Assembly (NCBI GenBank): GCA_026119855.1
Contig: JAOWBW010000444.1
Coordinates: 806,001-870,000, forward strand
Origin: Campanula takesimana
Lineage: Eukaryota; Streptophyta; Magnoliopsida; Asterales; Campanulaceae
Direction of reading: 5' to 3'
Length of the DNA: 64,000 nt
The translations under genes and the position numbers were made by a program. How positions within the stretch are numbered: the stretch's first letter is position 1; the number at the start of each line of letters is the position of its first letter. The notes below the pieces were generated by a model, which was not told the DNA's origin, searched no databases, and saw only the letters and a list, made by a program, of their open reading frames with translations. Positions 47,785 to 58,312 of the stretch are shown here, in pieces.

Positions 47785-47789
47785 CTTGT
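47785..47789. repeat. Target site duplication of element B, right copy
   Basis: CTTGT, as at 25553-25557. Confidence 0.95.
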
Positions 47790-48142
47790 AATTTTGGGAC
47801 AAAGGGAGTATTTTGGTAGAAATGAAGAGTTAAGTTTGAAAGTAATGTTTTTGGATGGTTGTTGCACTCCTGGTAATAGTATAAGTGTTAGTAAGTTATA
47901 CTCCTACGCTTGGGACGGATGAAATTGACTTGCAGGAGAAATTGGAAATTTTGAGTTTAGGCTTGTGGGCGACCGCCCAGAGGGGCCCTGGGCGACCGCC
48001 CAAGATGGCAGGGTTTGGGTTTCAAATTTTGGTATTCTGGGCGACCGCCCAGGTTGGGGTGGGCGACCGCCCAGACCCCCTTTTGAACAAAAGTTCGTTA
48101 ATTTCAAATGAGTTAGAAGTCAATCCTTGTCTAGGTTTTGGG
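47790..48142 (+). repeat. Element E left LTR, part 2
   Basis: Matches 63428 onward in the right LTR. Holds four GGGCGACCGCCC words at 47967, 47990, 48039 and 48061. Cut at TTGGG by element D. Confidence 0.92.
48138..48142. repeat. Target site duplication of element D, left copy
   Basis: TTGGG, repeated at 57037-57041. Confidence 0.95.
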
Positions 48143-50273
48143 TGTCACGACCCGAAGTATAGGCTCTATTTTATTAGTAAATAAATGATTTTTATTTAAT
48201 TAATTGCTTAATTATTTATTTAAATTATTATTTATTTAAATATTTATGTGTGCAATTTATGTGTTATAATATTTGTGCCTAGCATTTTATTCGAGTCATT
48301 TGGTCTAGTGTGGAAGTGTTGAGTCTTAATTGTTAGTCGGGAGTATAAGTAATTGTGTTAGTTTGGGGAGGGGGTCTAATTGTAACTTTTTAAAATGATT
48401 TCCCCCTACTCCCTCACCTCCCTACTCCTCCTTCTCCCTCACTCATCTTTTTCCCAGCAACAACTCCCTCTCTCCCCTCCATTGGTAAGCTTTTTCTTTC
48501 TCTTCCTTCTCTCTTCTTTTTCTTCATCTTCTTCTAGTCATTTCTCATTTCTTAAAACGTAAACCTTGTTTAGATCGTCGATAGGATCGCGTAGAGCCAA
48601 AAAGAATCGAATTCCGTCAACTTTCATTATTTTCAAGTAAGTTACTTTTCCCCCATTTTTATGCTAATATGTTCATATCATGTTTATATGATGTTTGATG
48701 AGTTATAATTGAAGTTTGATTGAGTTTTGTAATTGTTTAGAATTTATTTCGAATTTATTTGAGTTTTGGGTAAAAATGGTGGATTGATGAATGTTGGGTT
48801 TTGATTCTTGGTTTGGGTTGATAAATGGTGTTGTTAAGGTCCCCTTTTGGGTTGAATGATGTTTGGGTACCTTGGAAATCTAGTGGGGAGTGTTGATTTT
48901 TGAGTGTTTATGGTTTGGGTATGATTTTGGTATGGCATTTTGAAGAACCCAGCTGCAGAAATCCCTCCCACCCGTAGACCAGGCGCCCGCCTGACCCTTG
49001 CCAGGCGCCCGCCTACATGGTATTTTCGGATGACCAGACTTACTGGAAATTCAAGCGCGCGCCTGCCCTGCCCCAGGCGCCCGCCCGCCCCCTAGTCCAG
49101 AATTTTGACCTTTTTACTTGGTTTAAGACTTAAGGCTTAACTAGTTTAGGTTTAATCCTTCTAATTAACTTAAGATAACACCGTGGAACACTTTAATGTG
49201 TGGATTTGATTCTTTTGTGAATAAATATGATGTGTAATTTATTTAAGTACCGTTTTGGTAATGTTGAGCATTTTGATGTGCGGTTTGGATTGGTTTACCT
49301 TTGTGGTAATTTAATTGGATTGGTTCCCTACTTTGGAACCTTAAGTTGCTTAATTAAGCTAGTATTTATTACTTAGCATTTATTTGAAAGTCCAGCTGGT
49401 ATTTTGTGTGTGTTTGGGCGATGGGAAGGATTATAATGGCAAAGCCAAGTCCATTATAATGTTGACCATTGTTTTGCCCCCTTCTTTACCCCTTCTCCAG
49501 ATTGGCCTTGGAAAGGATAAGTCAGCGTTCCTTTGTGAATGTATCTGGCTAGCGGGTATGACTTTGTGTCATGATCCTTGTCCCTTGTGACACTTTTATT
49601 GGTTATTGGTTCCGGTACCGGGGTTTCCTCTTCGGCTTTCATGCTATTATGAAGATGATGATTGGTTGATTATTGAAGCTGCGCAGCGATCCTTTATTTG
49701 GATGTTCCGGTTTGGAAAACCTTGGCTATATCCTTTGTTATGTGTTTATTTCCGCTGCTATCTGTTATGTGATAATTGCTATGTGCTAGGTGATATTTAT
49801 TATTGCTTATTGCTTATTGCATCATAGCATGTCATGTAGTTGCATTAGTAACTTATTGAGATTTATCTCACCCCTTTCCTTTTATCTTTGTTTTTCCTTA
49901 ACCCCCCCCCCCAGGTGCTAAGGATTAGTCTCGCTGATCACGAGATAGAGGACGTCGAGAGTGGATCCGTTCTTTTGGGGAAGGTTGTTATAGGTTGGTT
50001 TCCATTATGTAAATGTGTAACCATTTTGGGGTAGTTGTACCAAGCAATGACGTCTTTAAGAATTGTGTATTTGTATTTTGTTGCGTATAAACTTGTGGGG
50101 TTTATACTAGTTTTACTTTATTGTTCAAATGGTTTGTAAAACTTGGTTTTGTAACTTTGGATCATTACCTTTTGGTATTAAATGAAATTTTTAACTTCGG
50201 TATTTCATAGTTTTGGTTTTAGAGTCGACGTCCAGATCGCGGACCCGGGCCCGCGGGGTCCGGGGTCACGACA
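48143..50273 (+). repeat. Element D left LTR
   Basis: 2131 bp. Donor-like sites at 48485 and 48637, a T/C-rich tract with acceptor at 49914, four GC-rich AGGCGCCCGCC-type words at 48981-49085. Open frames inside are repeated in the right LTR and are not genes. Confidence 0.96.
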
Positions 50274-50275
50274 GT

Positions 50276-50287
50276 TGGTATCAGAGC
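50276..50287 (+). promoter_or_regulatory. Element D primer binding site
   Basis: TGGTATCAGAGC, initiator Met tRNA type. Confidence 0.92.
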
Positions 50288-50394
50288 TATGGCATTAGTT
50301 CTATGTATAAGTCTAGGTGGATTAGTATGACCTAGGTGGGTAGTAGTGTGCGGAGTGATTAACAGTTGATGTCTTATGCAGGTAATTGTTCTCA

Positions 50395-53300
50395 ATGTCT
50401 GGAAGAAGAAACAGAGGAGGTACTAGTGGGTCACAGAATCAGAATGACACAAGGGAAGAAGCACGTGCCATGTTTCAAGGCATGTTCGAGGTGGCCATGA
50501 AGGCTATACACGATCAAGGCCCGAGGGTAGAGCAAGCACCACCTCGTTATGGTTTGGAGCAATTCTTGAAGCTGAAACCGGTCGAATTTAATGGGGAACC
50601 CGATGTGAGGAAAGCTGAGTTGTGGATCGAGGCTATGGAGAAGATTTATGATGTGTTTGGGTGTTCGGATGAGGACAAGGTCCGGTTTGCGGCTTACAAG
50701 CTTGTGGGTGCCGCCGAGCATTGGTGGAAAGGTATTAAAGCTACTTGGGATGATACCCACACGGTGTATGCGTGGGAGTTGTTCGTGCGCAAGTTCAAGG
50801 AGCACTTCATTCCGGTGGTTGATCAAAACCGAAAGGAGATCGAGCTACTCAACTTGGAGCAAGGTGTGTTGTCTATAGCACAATACTCGGCGAAGTTCAT
50901 AGAGTTAGCCCGGTATTGCGACTATTTGGTGAGGACCGAGGAACAAAAGGCTATGAGGTTTATTCGGGGATTGAAGACCTCCATCCGTACTCAACTTATC
51001 GCTCAACGGATTGTGACATTCCAAGATGCGGTGGACCGAGCTTATTTGATAGAGCAAGACATTGGGGAGCATAAAAGGAAGACCGAGATAGCTAACCCGA
51101 GTAAGCAAGGAGCTCAAGGCAAGCCACAACACCGTTCCGATAACCGAGGTAACTTTGCGGGACAATCTCAATTCCGAGGGCAACCGGCCCCAAGGAACCC
51201 GGGTACCACTTCCGGGAACCAAGGGAGTCAAATTAGGAAGCCTTGTACCTTTTGTCAGAAGGTAGGCCATGCGGAGGATAGGTGTTGGAAGAAGCAAGGC
51301 AAGTGCACCAATTGTGGTGATATGGGGCACTTTGCGAGAGAGTGCACGAGGTACCGAGGTCAAGCATCCGGGTCAGGAGTTGGTTTTAATCAAGGTCAGA
51401 AAAGGGATGTTACCGGGAAGCCCAAAGTTCAAGGGAAAGTGTTTGCAATGAATCAACAACAAGCTACCGATGATCCATCCGTTATTGGAGGTATTGTTTC
51501 TGTGTCTAATGTGAGCGCGCGAGCGTTAGTAGATCCAGGATCATCTCATTCATACATTTCTGTGCAATTTGCTTCCATGTTAAATGCTGCATTCGAGTCT
51601 TTACCGTACGTGCTAGAGGTGTCGACCCCTATAGGAGAGTGCTTGATTTCTGATCGAGTCTTTCGTGCTTGTGACGTGGTTATTTGTGGTCGAGTCCTTT
51701 GTGCGGATTTGGTAGTTCTTCCTATCCAAGACTTTGATGTCATTTTGGGTATGGATTGGTTGAGCAAGTTTCATGCTTCTGTTGATTGCCGTAAGAAAAC
51801 CGTTAGTTTTTCTATTCCCGATGTGCCTAAATTTGTGTTTGAGGCTTGTCCTCTGGGTAGAAAGGTTCGCTTAATTTCTTTTATGAAAGCGAGAAGATTA
51901 TTGCATAGTGGTTGTGAGGGGTATTTGGCTAGTGTTCTTGATACTAGGAAGGAATCCCCTAGTTTTGATAGTGTTCGGGTAGTTCGGGAATTTCCCGATG
52001 TTTTTTCTACCGAGTATGATATGCCTCCCGATCGTGAGATTGAGTTTTGTGTAGACCTTTTGCCGGGTACGGCTCCGATTTCGAAAGCGCCTTATAGGTT
52101 AGCTCCCGCTGAGTTGAAGGAATTGAAGGTTCAATTGCAAGAGTTGCTTGATCGAGGGTTTATCCGCCCTAGTGTTTCCCCGTGGGGAGCACCGGTTTTG
52201 TTTGTGCGGAAGAAAGATGGTTCGTTGAGGTTGTGTATCGATTACCGAAAGTTGAATCAGGTTACGGTGAAGAATAAGTATCCTCTACCGCATATTGATG
52301 ATTTGTTTGATCAGCTACAAGGGTCCGTGGTTTTCTCTAAACTCGATTTGAGAAGTGGGTACCATCAATTGAAGGTTCGATCGGAGGATATTCCGAAGAC
52401 TGCTTTTCGCACTCGCTATGGTCATTATGAGTTCTTGGTTATGCCGTTTGGGTTGACGAACGCGCCGGCCGTATTTATGGATTTGATGAACCGAGTTTTC
52501 CATCCTTATCTTGATTCGTTCGTGGTGGTTTTCATCGACGACATTCTTGTTTATTCGAAATCTCGAGAGGAGCACGAGCAACATTTGAGGACAGTTTTAT
52601 CCGTTCTCGCGAGGGAGAAATTATTTGCGAAGTTCAGTAAATGCGAATTTTGGCTCGAGAGGGTGTCATTTCTGGGTCATGTGATTTCTAAAGACGGGAT
52701 TTCGGTGGATCCTTCGAAGATTGAGGCTATAGTGGATTGGAAGAGACCCGAGTCGGTGACCGAGATTAGGAGCTTTCTGGGTTTAGCCGGGTATTACAGA
52801 AGGTTTATTGAAGGGTTTTCGAGGATTGCTACTCCGATGACTCAGTTGACCCGGAAGAATGTTCCGTTTGTGTGGACCGAGAAATGTGACAAGAGTTTCG
52901 AGAAATTGAAGAAGAGGTTGACTACCGCACCGATCTTGACTTTGCCTAATGGGAGCGATGGCTTAGTGATTTATAGTGATGCTTCGAAAGAGGGTTTGGG
53001 TTGTGTGTTGATGCAGAATGGGAAAGTAATTGCGTATGCTTCGAGGAAGTTGACCCCTAGTGAGCAGAATTACCCGACTCATGATATGGAGTTGGCGGCG
53101 ATAGTCTTTGCGTTGCACAAATGGAAGCACTATCTTTATGGAGCGAAGTTTGAGATTTTTTCGGATCACAAGAGTTTGAAGTACCTTTTCTCCCAGAAAG
53201 AGTTGAACAACCGTCAGCGCCGATGGATGGAATTATTGAAGGATTATGACTGTACGATTTCTTATCATCCGGGGAAGGCGAATGTGGTAGCCGATGCGAT

Positions 53301-54855
53301 TAGTAGAAAATCTTATGTGGCTTCGATGATGGTCCGTGAATGGAAAATGCTTGAGGATGTTCGAGATTGGTCACCTCGTGAATCGAGACATGGGGCTATT
53401 TTTGCGAATATTAGGGTATCTCCGACCCTAGTTCAGAGGATAAAGGAAGCTCAGAAAGAAGATCCCGAGTTAGTGAAGGTAATGGGCAAATTGAAGGAAA
53501 AGAACTTCGAGGATTTTTCTTTGGGTTCGAGTGGAGTGTTGACTTTCCGTGGTCGTTTGTGTGTTCCGGATGTCGATGGAATTAAACAGAGAGTTCTTGA
53601 TGAGGGTCACAAATCGAGGTATACTATTCATCCGGGTAGTACGAAGATGTATCAGGATTTGAAGCAACAATTTTGGTGGATTAATATGAAGAGGGAAATA
53701 GCCGAGTATGTATCGAGGTGTTTAACTTGTCAGCAGGTCAAAGCCGAGCATCAGAGACCCGCGGGATTGCTTCAGCCGTTAGAAATTCCCGAGTGGAAAT
53801 GGGAGCATGTGACTATGGATTTCGTTACGGGACTGCCTCGTACCCGTAGGAAGTATGACAGTGTTTGGGTAATAGTGGATAGACTGACCAAGAGTGCCCA
53901 TTTCTTGCCTATTGATATCAGATATTCGATGGAGAAGCTTGCGACCCTTTATATTGATGAGATTGTTAGACTGCATGGAGTTCCGGTTAGCATTGTGTCA
54001 GATCGAGACCCGAGGTTTACTTCTAGGTTCTGGAAGGCGTTTCAGGAAGCTTTGGGTACAGATTTGCGTTTCAGTACAGCTTTTCATCCTCAGACCGATG
54101 GTCAATCTGAGAGGACTATTCAGATTCTTGAGGATATGTTGCGAGCGTGTTCGATAGACTTCTCCGATTCTTGGGATTCGCACCTACCGTTAGTGGAATT
54201 CTCTTACAATAACAGTTATCAGGCTAGTATCGAGATGGCACCGTTTGAGGCTTTGTATGGAAGAAAGTGTAGATCGCCTATTTGTTGGGATGAGGTTGGT
54301 GAAGCGAAAGTTTTGAGTATTGATTTGCTTCGGGATTCAGTCGAGAAAGTTAAAGTTATCCGGGATGGATTGAAGACAGCCCAGAGTCGATATAAGAGCT
54401 ACGCAGACAACCGAAGGCGAGATCTTAGTTTTCAGACCGGTGATTTGGTATTCTTGAAGGTATCTCCGAAGGTGGGTATTCGTAGATTTGGGAAGAAAGG
54501 CAAGTTGGCTCCGAGGTTTATTGGCCCGTTTGAGATTTTGGGAAAGGTTGGACTTCTAGCGTATCGTCTTGCGTTACCGCCATCTTTGGACCGGTTGCAC
54601 AACGTTTTCCACGTTTCTATGCTTCGGAAGTATGTTCATGATCCGTCTCACGTGTTACCGAGGATACCGGAGGATATTGAGCCCGATATGACTTATGAGG
54701 AACGACCGGTTTGGATCTTAGATTCTAAAGTCCAAGAGTTGAGGAGCAAGAGCATCGCGTTGGTTCGAGTTCTTTGGAGGAATCATAACATCGAGGAGTC
54801 GACTTGGGAGCTTCGTGTTGAGATCGAGAGGAAATTTCCGTGGCTTTTTGTTTAA
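50395..54855 (+). CDS. Element D gag-pol polyprotein, intact
   Basis: 1486 residues in one frame, from the ATG at 50395 (MSGRRN). Gag capsid region to about residue 230; two CX2CX4HX4C knuckles (CTFCQKVGHAEDRC and CTNCGDMGHFAREC) at about 283-320; aspartic protease LVDPGSS near 376 (DPGS, seen in E too); reverse transcriptase with LCIDYRKLN near 612 and VFIDD near 713; RNase H YSDAS near 859; integrase zinc region near 1077, then catalytic MDF, SDRDPRF and TDGQSE near 1140, 1201 and 1238; GPF block; C-terminal chromodomain (about 1432-1486, with WELR). The chromodomain normally directs integration to heterochromatin. Length and order are normal for the Tekay/Del clade. No frameshift or stop seen, so it is probably functional. 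Confidence 0.96.
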   Translation: MSGRRNRGGTSGSQNQNDTREEARAMFQGMFEVAMKAIHDQGPRVEQAPPRYGLEQFLKLKPVEFNGEPDVRKAELWIEAMEKIYDVFGCSDEDKVRFAAYKLVGAAEHWWKGIKATWDDTHTVYAWELFVRKFKEHFIPVVDQNRKEIELLNLEQGVLSIAQYSAKFIELARYCDYLVRTEEQKAMRFIRGLKTSIRTQLIAQRIVTFQDAVDRAYLIEQDIGEHKRKTEIANPSKQGAQGKPQHRSDNRGNFAGQSQFRGQPAPRNPGTTSGNQGSQIRKPCTFCQKVGHAEDRCWKKQGKCTNCGDMGHFARECTRYRGQASGSGVGFNQGQKRDVTGKPKVQGKVFAMNQQQATDDPSVIGGIVSVSNVSARALVDPGSSHSYISVQFASMLNAAFESLPYVLEVSTPIGECLISDRVFRACDVVICGRVLCADLVVLPIQDFDVILGMDWLSKFHASVDCRKKTVSFSIPDVPKFVFEACPLGRKVRLISFMKARRLLHSGCEGYLASVLDTRKESPSFDSVRVVREFPDVFSTEYDMPPDREIEFCVDLLPGTAPISKAPYRLAPAELKELKVQLQELLDRGFIRPSVSPWGAPVLFVRKKDGSLRLCIDYRKLNQVTVKNKYPLPHIDDLFDQLQGSVVFSKLDLRSGYHQLKVRSEDIPKTAFRTRYGHYEFLVMPFGLTNAPAVFMDLMNRVFHPYLDSFVVVFIDDILVYSKSREEHEQHLRTVLSVLAREKLFAKFSKCEFWLERVSFLGHVISKDGISVDPSKIEAIVDWKRPESVTEIRSFLGLAGYYRRFIEGFSRIATPMTQLTRKNVPFVWTEKCDKSFEKLKKRLTTAPILTLPNGSDGLVIYSDASKEGLGCVLMQNGKVIAYASRKLTPSEQNYPTHDMELAAIVFALHKWKHYLYGAKFEIFSDHKSLKYLFSQKELNNRQRRWMELLKDYDCTISYHPGKANVVADAISRKSYVASMMVREWKMLEDVRDWSPRESRHGAIFANIRVSPTLVQRIKEAQKEDPELVKVMGKLKEKNFEDFSLGSSGVLTFRGRLCVPDVDGIKQRVLDEGHKSRYTIHPGSTKMYQDLKQQFWWINMKREIAEYVSRCLTCQQVKAEHQRPAGLLQPLEIPEWKWEHVTMDFVTGLPRTRRKYDSVWVIVDRLTKSAHFLPIDIRYSMEKLATLYIDEIVRLHGVPVSIVSDRDPRFTSRFWKAFQEALGTDLRFSTAFHPQTDGQSERTIQILEDMLRACSIDFSDSWDSHLPLVEFSYNNSYQASIEMAPFEALYGRKCRSPICWDEVGEAKVLSIDLLRDSVEKVKVIRDGLKTAQSRYKSYADNRRRDLSFQTGDLVFLKVSPKVGIRRFGKKGKLAPRFIGPFEILGKVGLLAYRLALPPSLDRLHNVFHVSMLRKYVHDPSHVLPRIPEDIEPDMTYEERPVWILDSKVQELRSKSIALVRVLWRNHNIEESTWELRVEIERKFPWLFV

Positions 54856-54886
54856 GGTGAGTCTCGTTAAAATTCGGGTCGAATTT

Positions 54887-54904
54887 TCTTTAAGGGGGAG
54901 TGAA
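54887..54904 (+). promoter_or_regulatory. Element D polypurine tract
   Basis: TCTTTAAGGGGGAGTGAA ending at the right LTR, shared with element C. Confidence 0.88.
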
Positions 54905-57036
54905 TGTCACGACCCGAAGTATAGGCTCTATTTTATTAGTAAATAAATGATTTTTATTTAATTAATTGCTTAATTATTTATTTAAATTATTATTTATTTA
55001 AATATTTATGTGTGCAATTTATGTGTTATAATATTTGTGCCTAGCATTTTATTCGAGTCATTTGGTCTAGTGTGGAAGTGTTGAGTCTTAATTGTTAGTC
55101 GGGAGTATAAGTAATTGTGTTAGTTTGGGGAGGGGGTCTAATTGTAACTTTTTAAAATGATTTCCCCCTACTCCCTCACCTCCCTACTCCTCCTTCTCCC
55201 TCACTCATCTTTTTCCCAGCAACAACTCCCTCTCTCCCCTCCATTGGTAAGCTTTTTCTTTCTCTTCCTTCTCTCTTCTTTTTCTTCATCTTCTTCTAGT
55301 CATTTCTCATTTCTTAAAACGTAAACCTTGTTTAGATCGTCGATAGGATCGCGTAGAGCCAAAAAGAATCGAATTCCGTCAACTTTCATTATTTTCAAGT
55401 AAGTTACTTTTCCCCCATTTTTATGCTAATATGTTCATATCATGTTTATATGATGTTTGATGAGTTATAATTGAAGTTTGATTGAGTTTTGTAATTGTTT
55501 AGAATTTATTTCGAATTTATTTGAGTTTTGGGTAAAAATGGTGGATTGATGAATGTTGGGTTTTGATTCTTGGTTTGGGTTGATAAATGGTGTTGTTAAG
55601 GTCCCCTTTTGGGTTGAATGATGTTTGGGTACCTTGGAAATCTAGTGGGGAGTGTTGATTTTTGAGTGTTTATGGTTTGGGTATGATTTTGGTATGGCAT
55701 TTTGAAGAACCCAGCTGCAGAAATCCCTCCCACCCGTAGACCAGGCGCCCGCCTGACCCTTGCCAGGCGCCCGCCTACATGGTATTTTCGGATGACCAGA
55801 CTTACTGGAAATTCAAGCGCGCGCCTGCCCTGCCCCAGGCGCCCGCCCGCCCCCTAGTCCAGAATTTTGACCTTTTTACTTGGTTTAAGACTTAAGGCTT
55901 AACTAGTTTAGGTTTAATCCTTCTAATTAACTTAAGATAACACCGTGGAACACTTTAATGTGTGGATTTGATTCTTTTGTGAATAAATATGATGTGTAAT
56001 TTATTTAAGTACCGTTTTGGTAATGTTGAGCATTTTGATGTGCGGTTTGGATTGGTTTACCTTTGTGGTAATTTAATTGGATTGGTTCCCTACTTTGGAA
56101 CCTTAAGTTGCTTAATTAAGCTAGTATTTATTACTTAGCATTTATTTGAAAGTCCAGCTGGTATTTTGTGTGTGTTTGGGCGATGGGAAGGATTATAATG
56201 GCAAAGCCAAGTCCATTATAATGTTGACCATTGTTTTGCCCCCTTCTTTACCCCTTCTCCAGATTGGCCTTGGAAAGGATAAGTCAGCGTTCCTTTGTGA
56301 ATGTATCTGGCTAGCGGGTATGACTTTGTGTCATGATCCTTGTCCCTTGTGACACTTTTATTGGTTATTGGTTCCGGTACCGGGGTTTCCTCTTCGGCTT
56401 TCATGCTATTATGAAGATGATGATTGGTTGATTATTGAAGCTGCGCAGCGATCCTTTATTTGGATGTTCCGGTTTGGAAAACCTTGGCTATATCCTTTGT
56501 TATGTGTTTATTTCCGCTGCTATCTGTTATGTGATAATTGCTATGTGCTAGGTGATATTTATTATTGCTTATTGCTTATTGCATCATAGCATGTCATGTA
56601 GTTGCATTAGTAACTTATTGAGATTTATCTCACCCCTTTCCTTTTATCTTTGTTTTTCCTTAACCCCCCCCCCCCAGGTGCTAAGGATTAGTCTCGCTGA
56701 TCACGAGATAGAGGACGTCGAGAGTGGATCCGTTCTTTTGGGGAAGGTTGTTATAGGTTGGTTTCCATTATGTAAATGTGTAACCATTTTGGGGTAGTTG
56801 TACCAAGCAATGACGTCTTTAAGAATTGTGTATTTGTATTTTGTTGCGTATAAACTTGTGGGGTTTATACTAGTTTTACTTTATTGTTCAAATGGTTTGT
56901 AAAACTTGGTTTTGTAACTTTGGATCATTACCTTTTGGTATTAAATGAAATTTTTAACTTCGGTATTTCATAGTTTTGGTTTTAGAGTCGACGTCCAGAT
57001 CGCGGACCCGGGCCCGCGGGGTCCGGGGTCGCGACA
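54905..57036 (+). repeat. Element D right LTR
   Basis: 2132 bp, almost identical to the left LTR. Confidence 0.96.
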
Positions 57037-57041
57037 TTGGG
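57037..57041. repeat. Target site duplication of element D, right copy
   Basis: TTGGG, as at 48138-48142. Confidence 0.95.
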
Positions 57042-58202
57042 TCCTTGTGTAGAGCACCTAGAGGGCTGTTTTGGGATGCTAAGATTTTAGATAATGGATT
57101 GATTGTGAATGTGTGCAAGATTGTTGTTTGACTTAATGTCATTGATAAAGGATTGTGTTTTGACTTAATGTCAATGTTGTGAACTCTTTTATGAGTAACG
57201 TGTTTACATCTTTATGATGCGATTTGTGTGGTTCCTTACTTTGGAATCATGCCCCGGTTGTTGTTTAAGCAAGTATTTATTACTATGCTCGTGTTTAAAG
57301 TCCAGCTGGTACTTGTTGTGGTGTCAGGCAGTGGTAGGGATTATAATGGCACACGATCCAAGTTCATTGTAAGGCTTCTACCATTGGTTTCCCATTTTTA
57401 ACCCCCTTCCTTGGGCCACGGATTGGGTTTGGGCTAGCTCTCCTTTGTGTGAGTTTAGTCACCGTTTGGTTTATGACTTTGTGTCATTTTCCTCCTGTTG
57501 TTGTTGTTGTTGTTATTGTTTGGTTCATAAACCATTTTAGCCCTTTGGTGCTGCTCAGTTGATACCTCTCTGATGGTTATATGTTTGATTCGAGAACCTT
57601 GGCTCAGTATCCACTTATGAATGCTTATTTCCACCTTACGTATGGTAAGATGAGTTAGCATTGCCTATCATGTTACGTGCTATGTGAATGTTTATTGACA
57701 TTGTTCAATTACGAGTATCATTTCAGCATGTAACGTAGTTGCATTTTAGTAGCTTACTGAGATTTATTCTCACCCCGTTCCTTTCAATGTTGTTTTCTTT
57801 AGATAAAGGAGAGCCCAGGGGATAGGTAACTTCACAAGGGAGGACGTTGAGGTGGTGATTTTGGGTAAGACATGTTGGGACATGTGATATCTAAAGGCTA
57901 CATTATGTAAATGTATAACCTTTTGGGTAGTGTACCCGTGACTTCATCTTTGTATCACCTATTTTTGGAACATGTTGGTGATTTGTAAATTTGTAAGTAA
58001 AGTGTGTAAGACTTGTGGCTAAGTAGTTTGGGTTGTGAAAGTTTGTTTGTGTGAAATGAAATCAAGTTTCAAGTAAATGTGTTTGGTTATTTGAAACTTT
58101 TATGAAAGGACATTTCAAAAAAAAATTCTAAAATGTTTTATGACGTCTTCCGTGCGTGTCCCGAACGTGGGGCCAAGTAGGACCACGGGTTGGGGCACGA
58201 CA
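57042..58202 (+). repeat. Element E left LTR, part 3
   Basis: Continues E's LTR to ACGACA just before the primer site. Contains a T-rich acceptor-like site (TTTCTTTAG, 57802). Confidence 0.92.
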
Positions 58203-58204
58203 GT

Positions 58205-58216
58205 TGGTATCAGAGC
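58205..58216 (+). promoter_or_regulatory. Element E primer binding site
   Basis: TGGTATCAGAGC, initiator Met tRNA type. Confidence 0.92.
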
Positions 58217-58312
58217 TAGGTTGTAGATGGTCTAGAATGACTAAGTGACCTAGGAGGGTAGTTGTGTATAGAGTGAGTAACGTTGAGTGTCTTATGCAGG
58301 TATTTATTGAAA

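Larger units (their letters stand above)
48143..57036 (+). mobile_element. Element D: complete Tekay-type Gypsy chromovirus
   Basis: 8.9 kb with LTRs 48143-50273 and 54905-57036, TGTCACG and GCGACA/ACGACA ends, target duplication TTGGG, primer site, polypurine tract and one unbroken gag-pol with a C-terminal chromodomain. By eye the LTRs differ only in a C-run (11 against 12) and one A/G near the end. Everything needed for transposition appears present. Confidence 0.96.

Noticed and set aside
49384..49590. Open frames in D LTRs (also 49606-49827 and copies at 56146 and 56368)
   Set aside because: LTR sequence repeated in both copies; no start context or similarity to C and E LTRs at protein level.
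50276..50287. tRNA-Met gene fragment
   Set aside because: Only the 12-base primer binding site is present, as in the other elements; there is no tRNA body.
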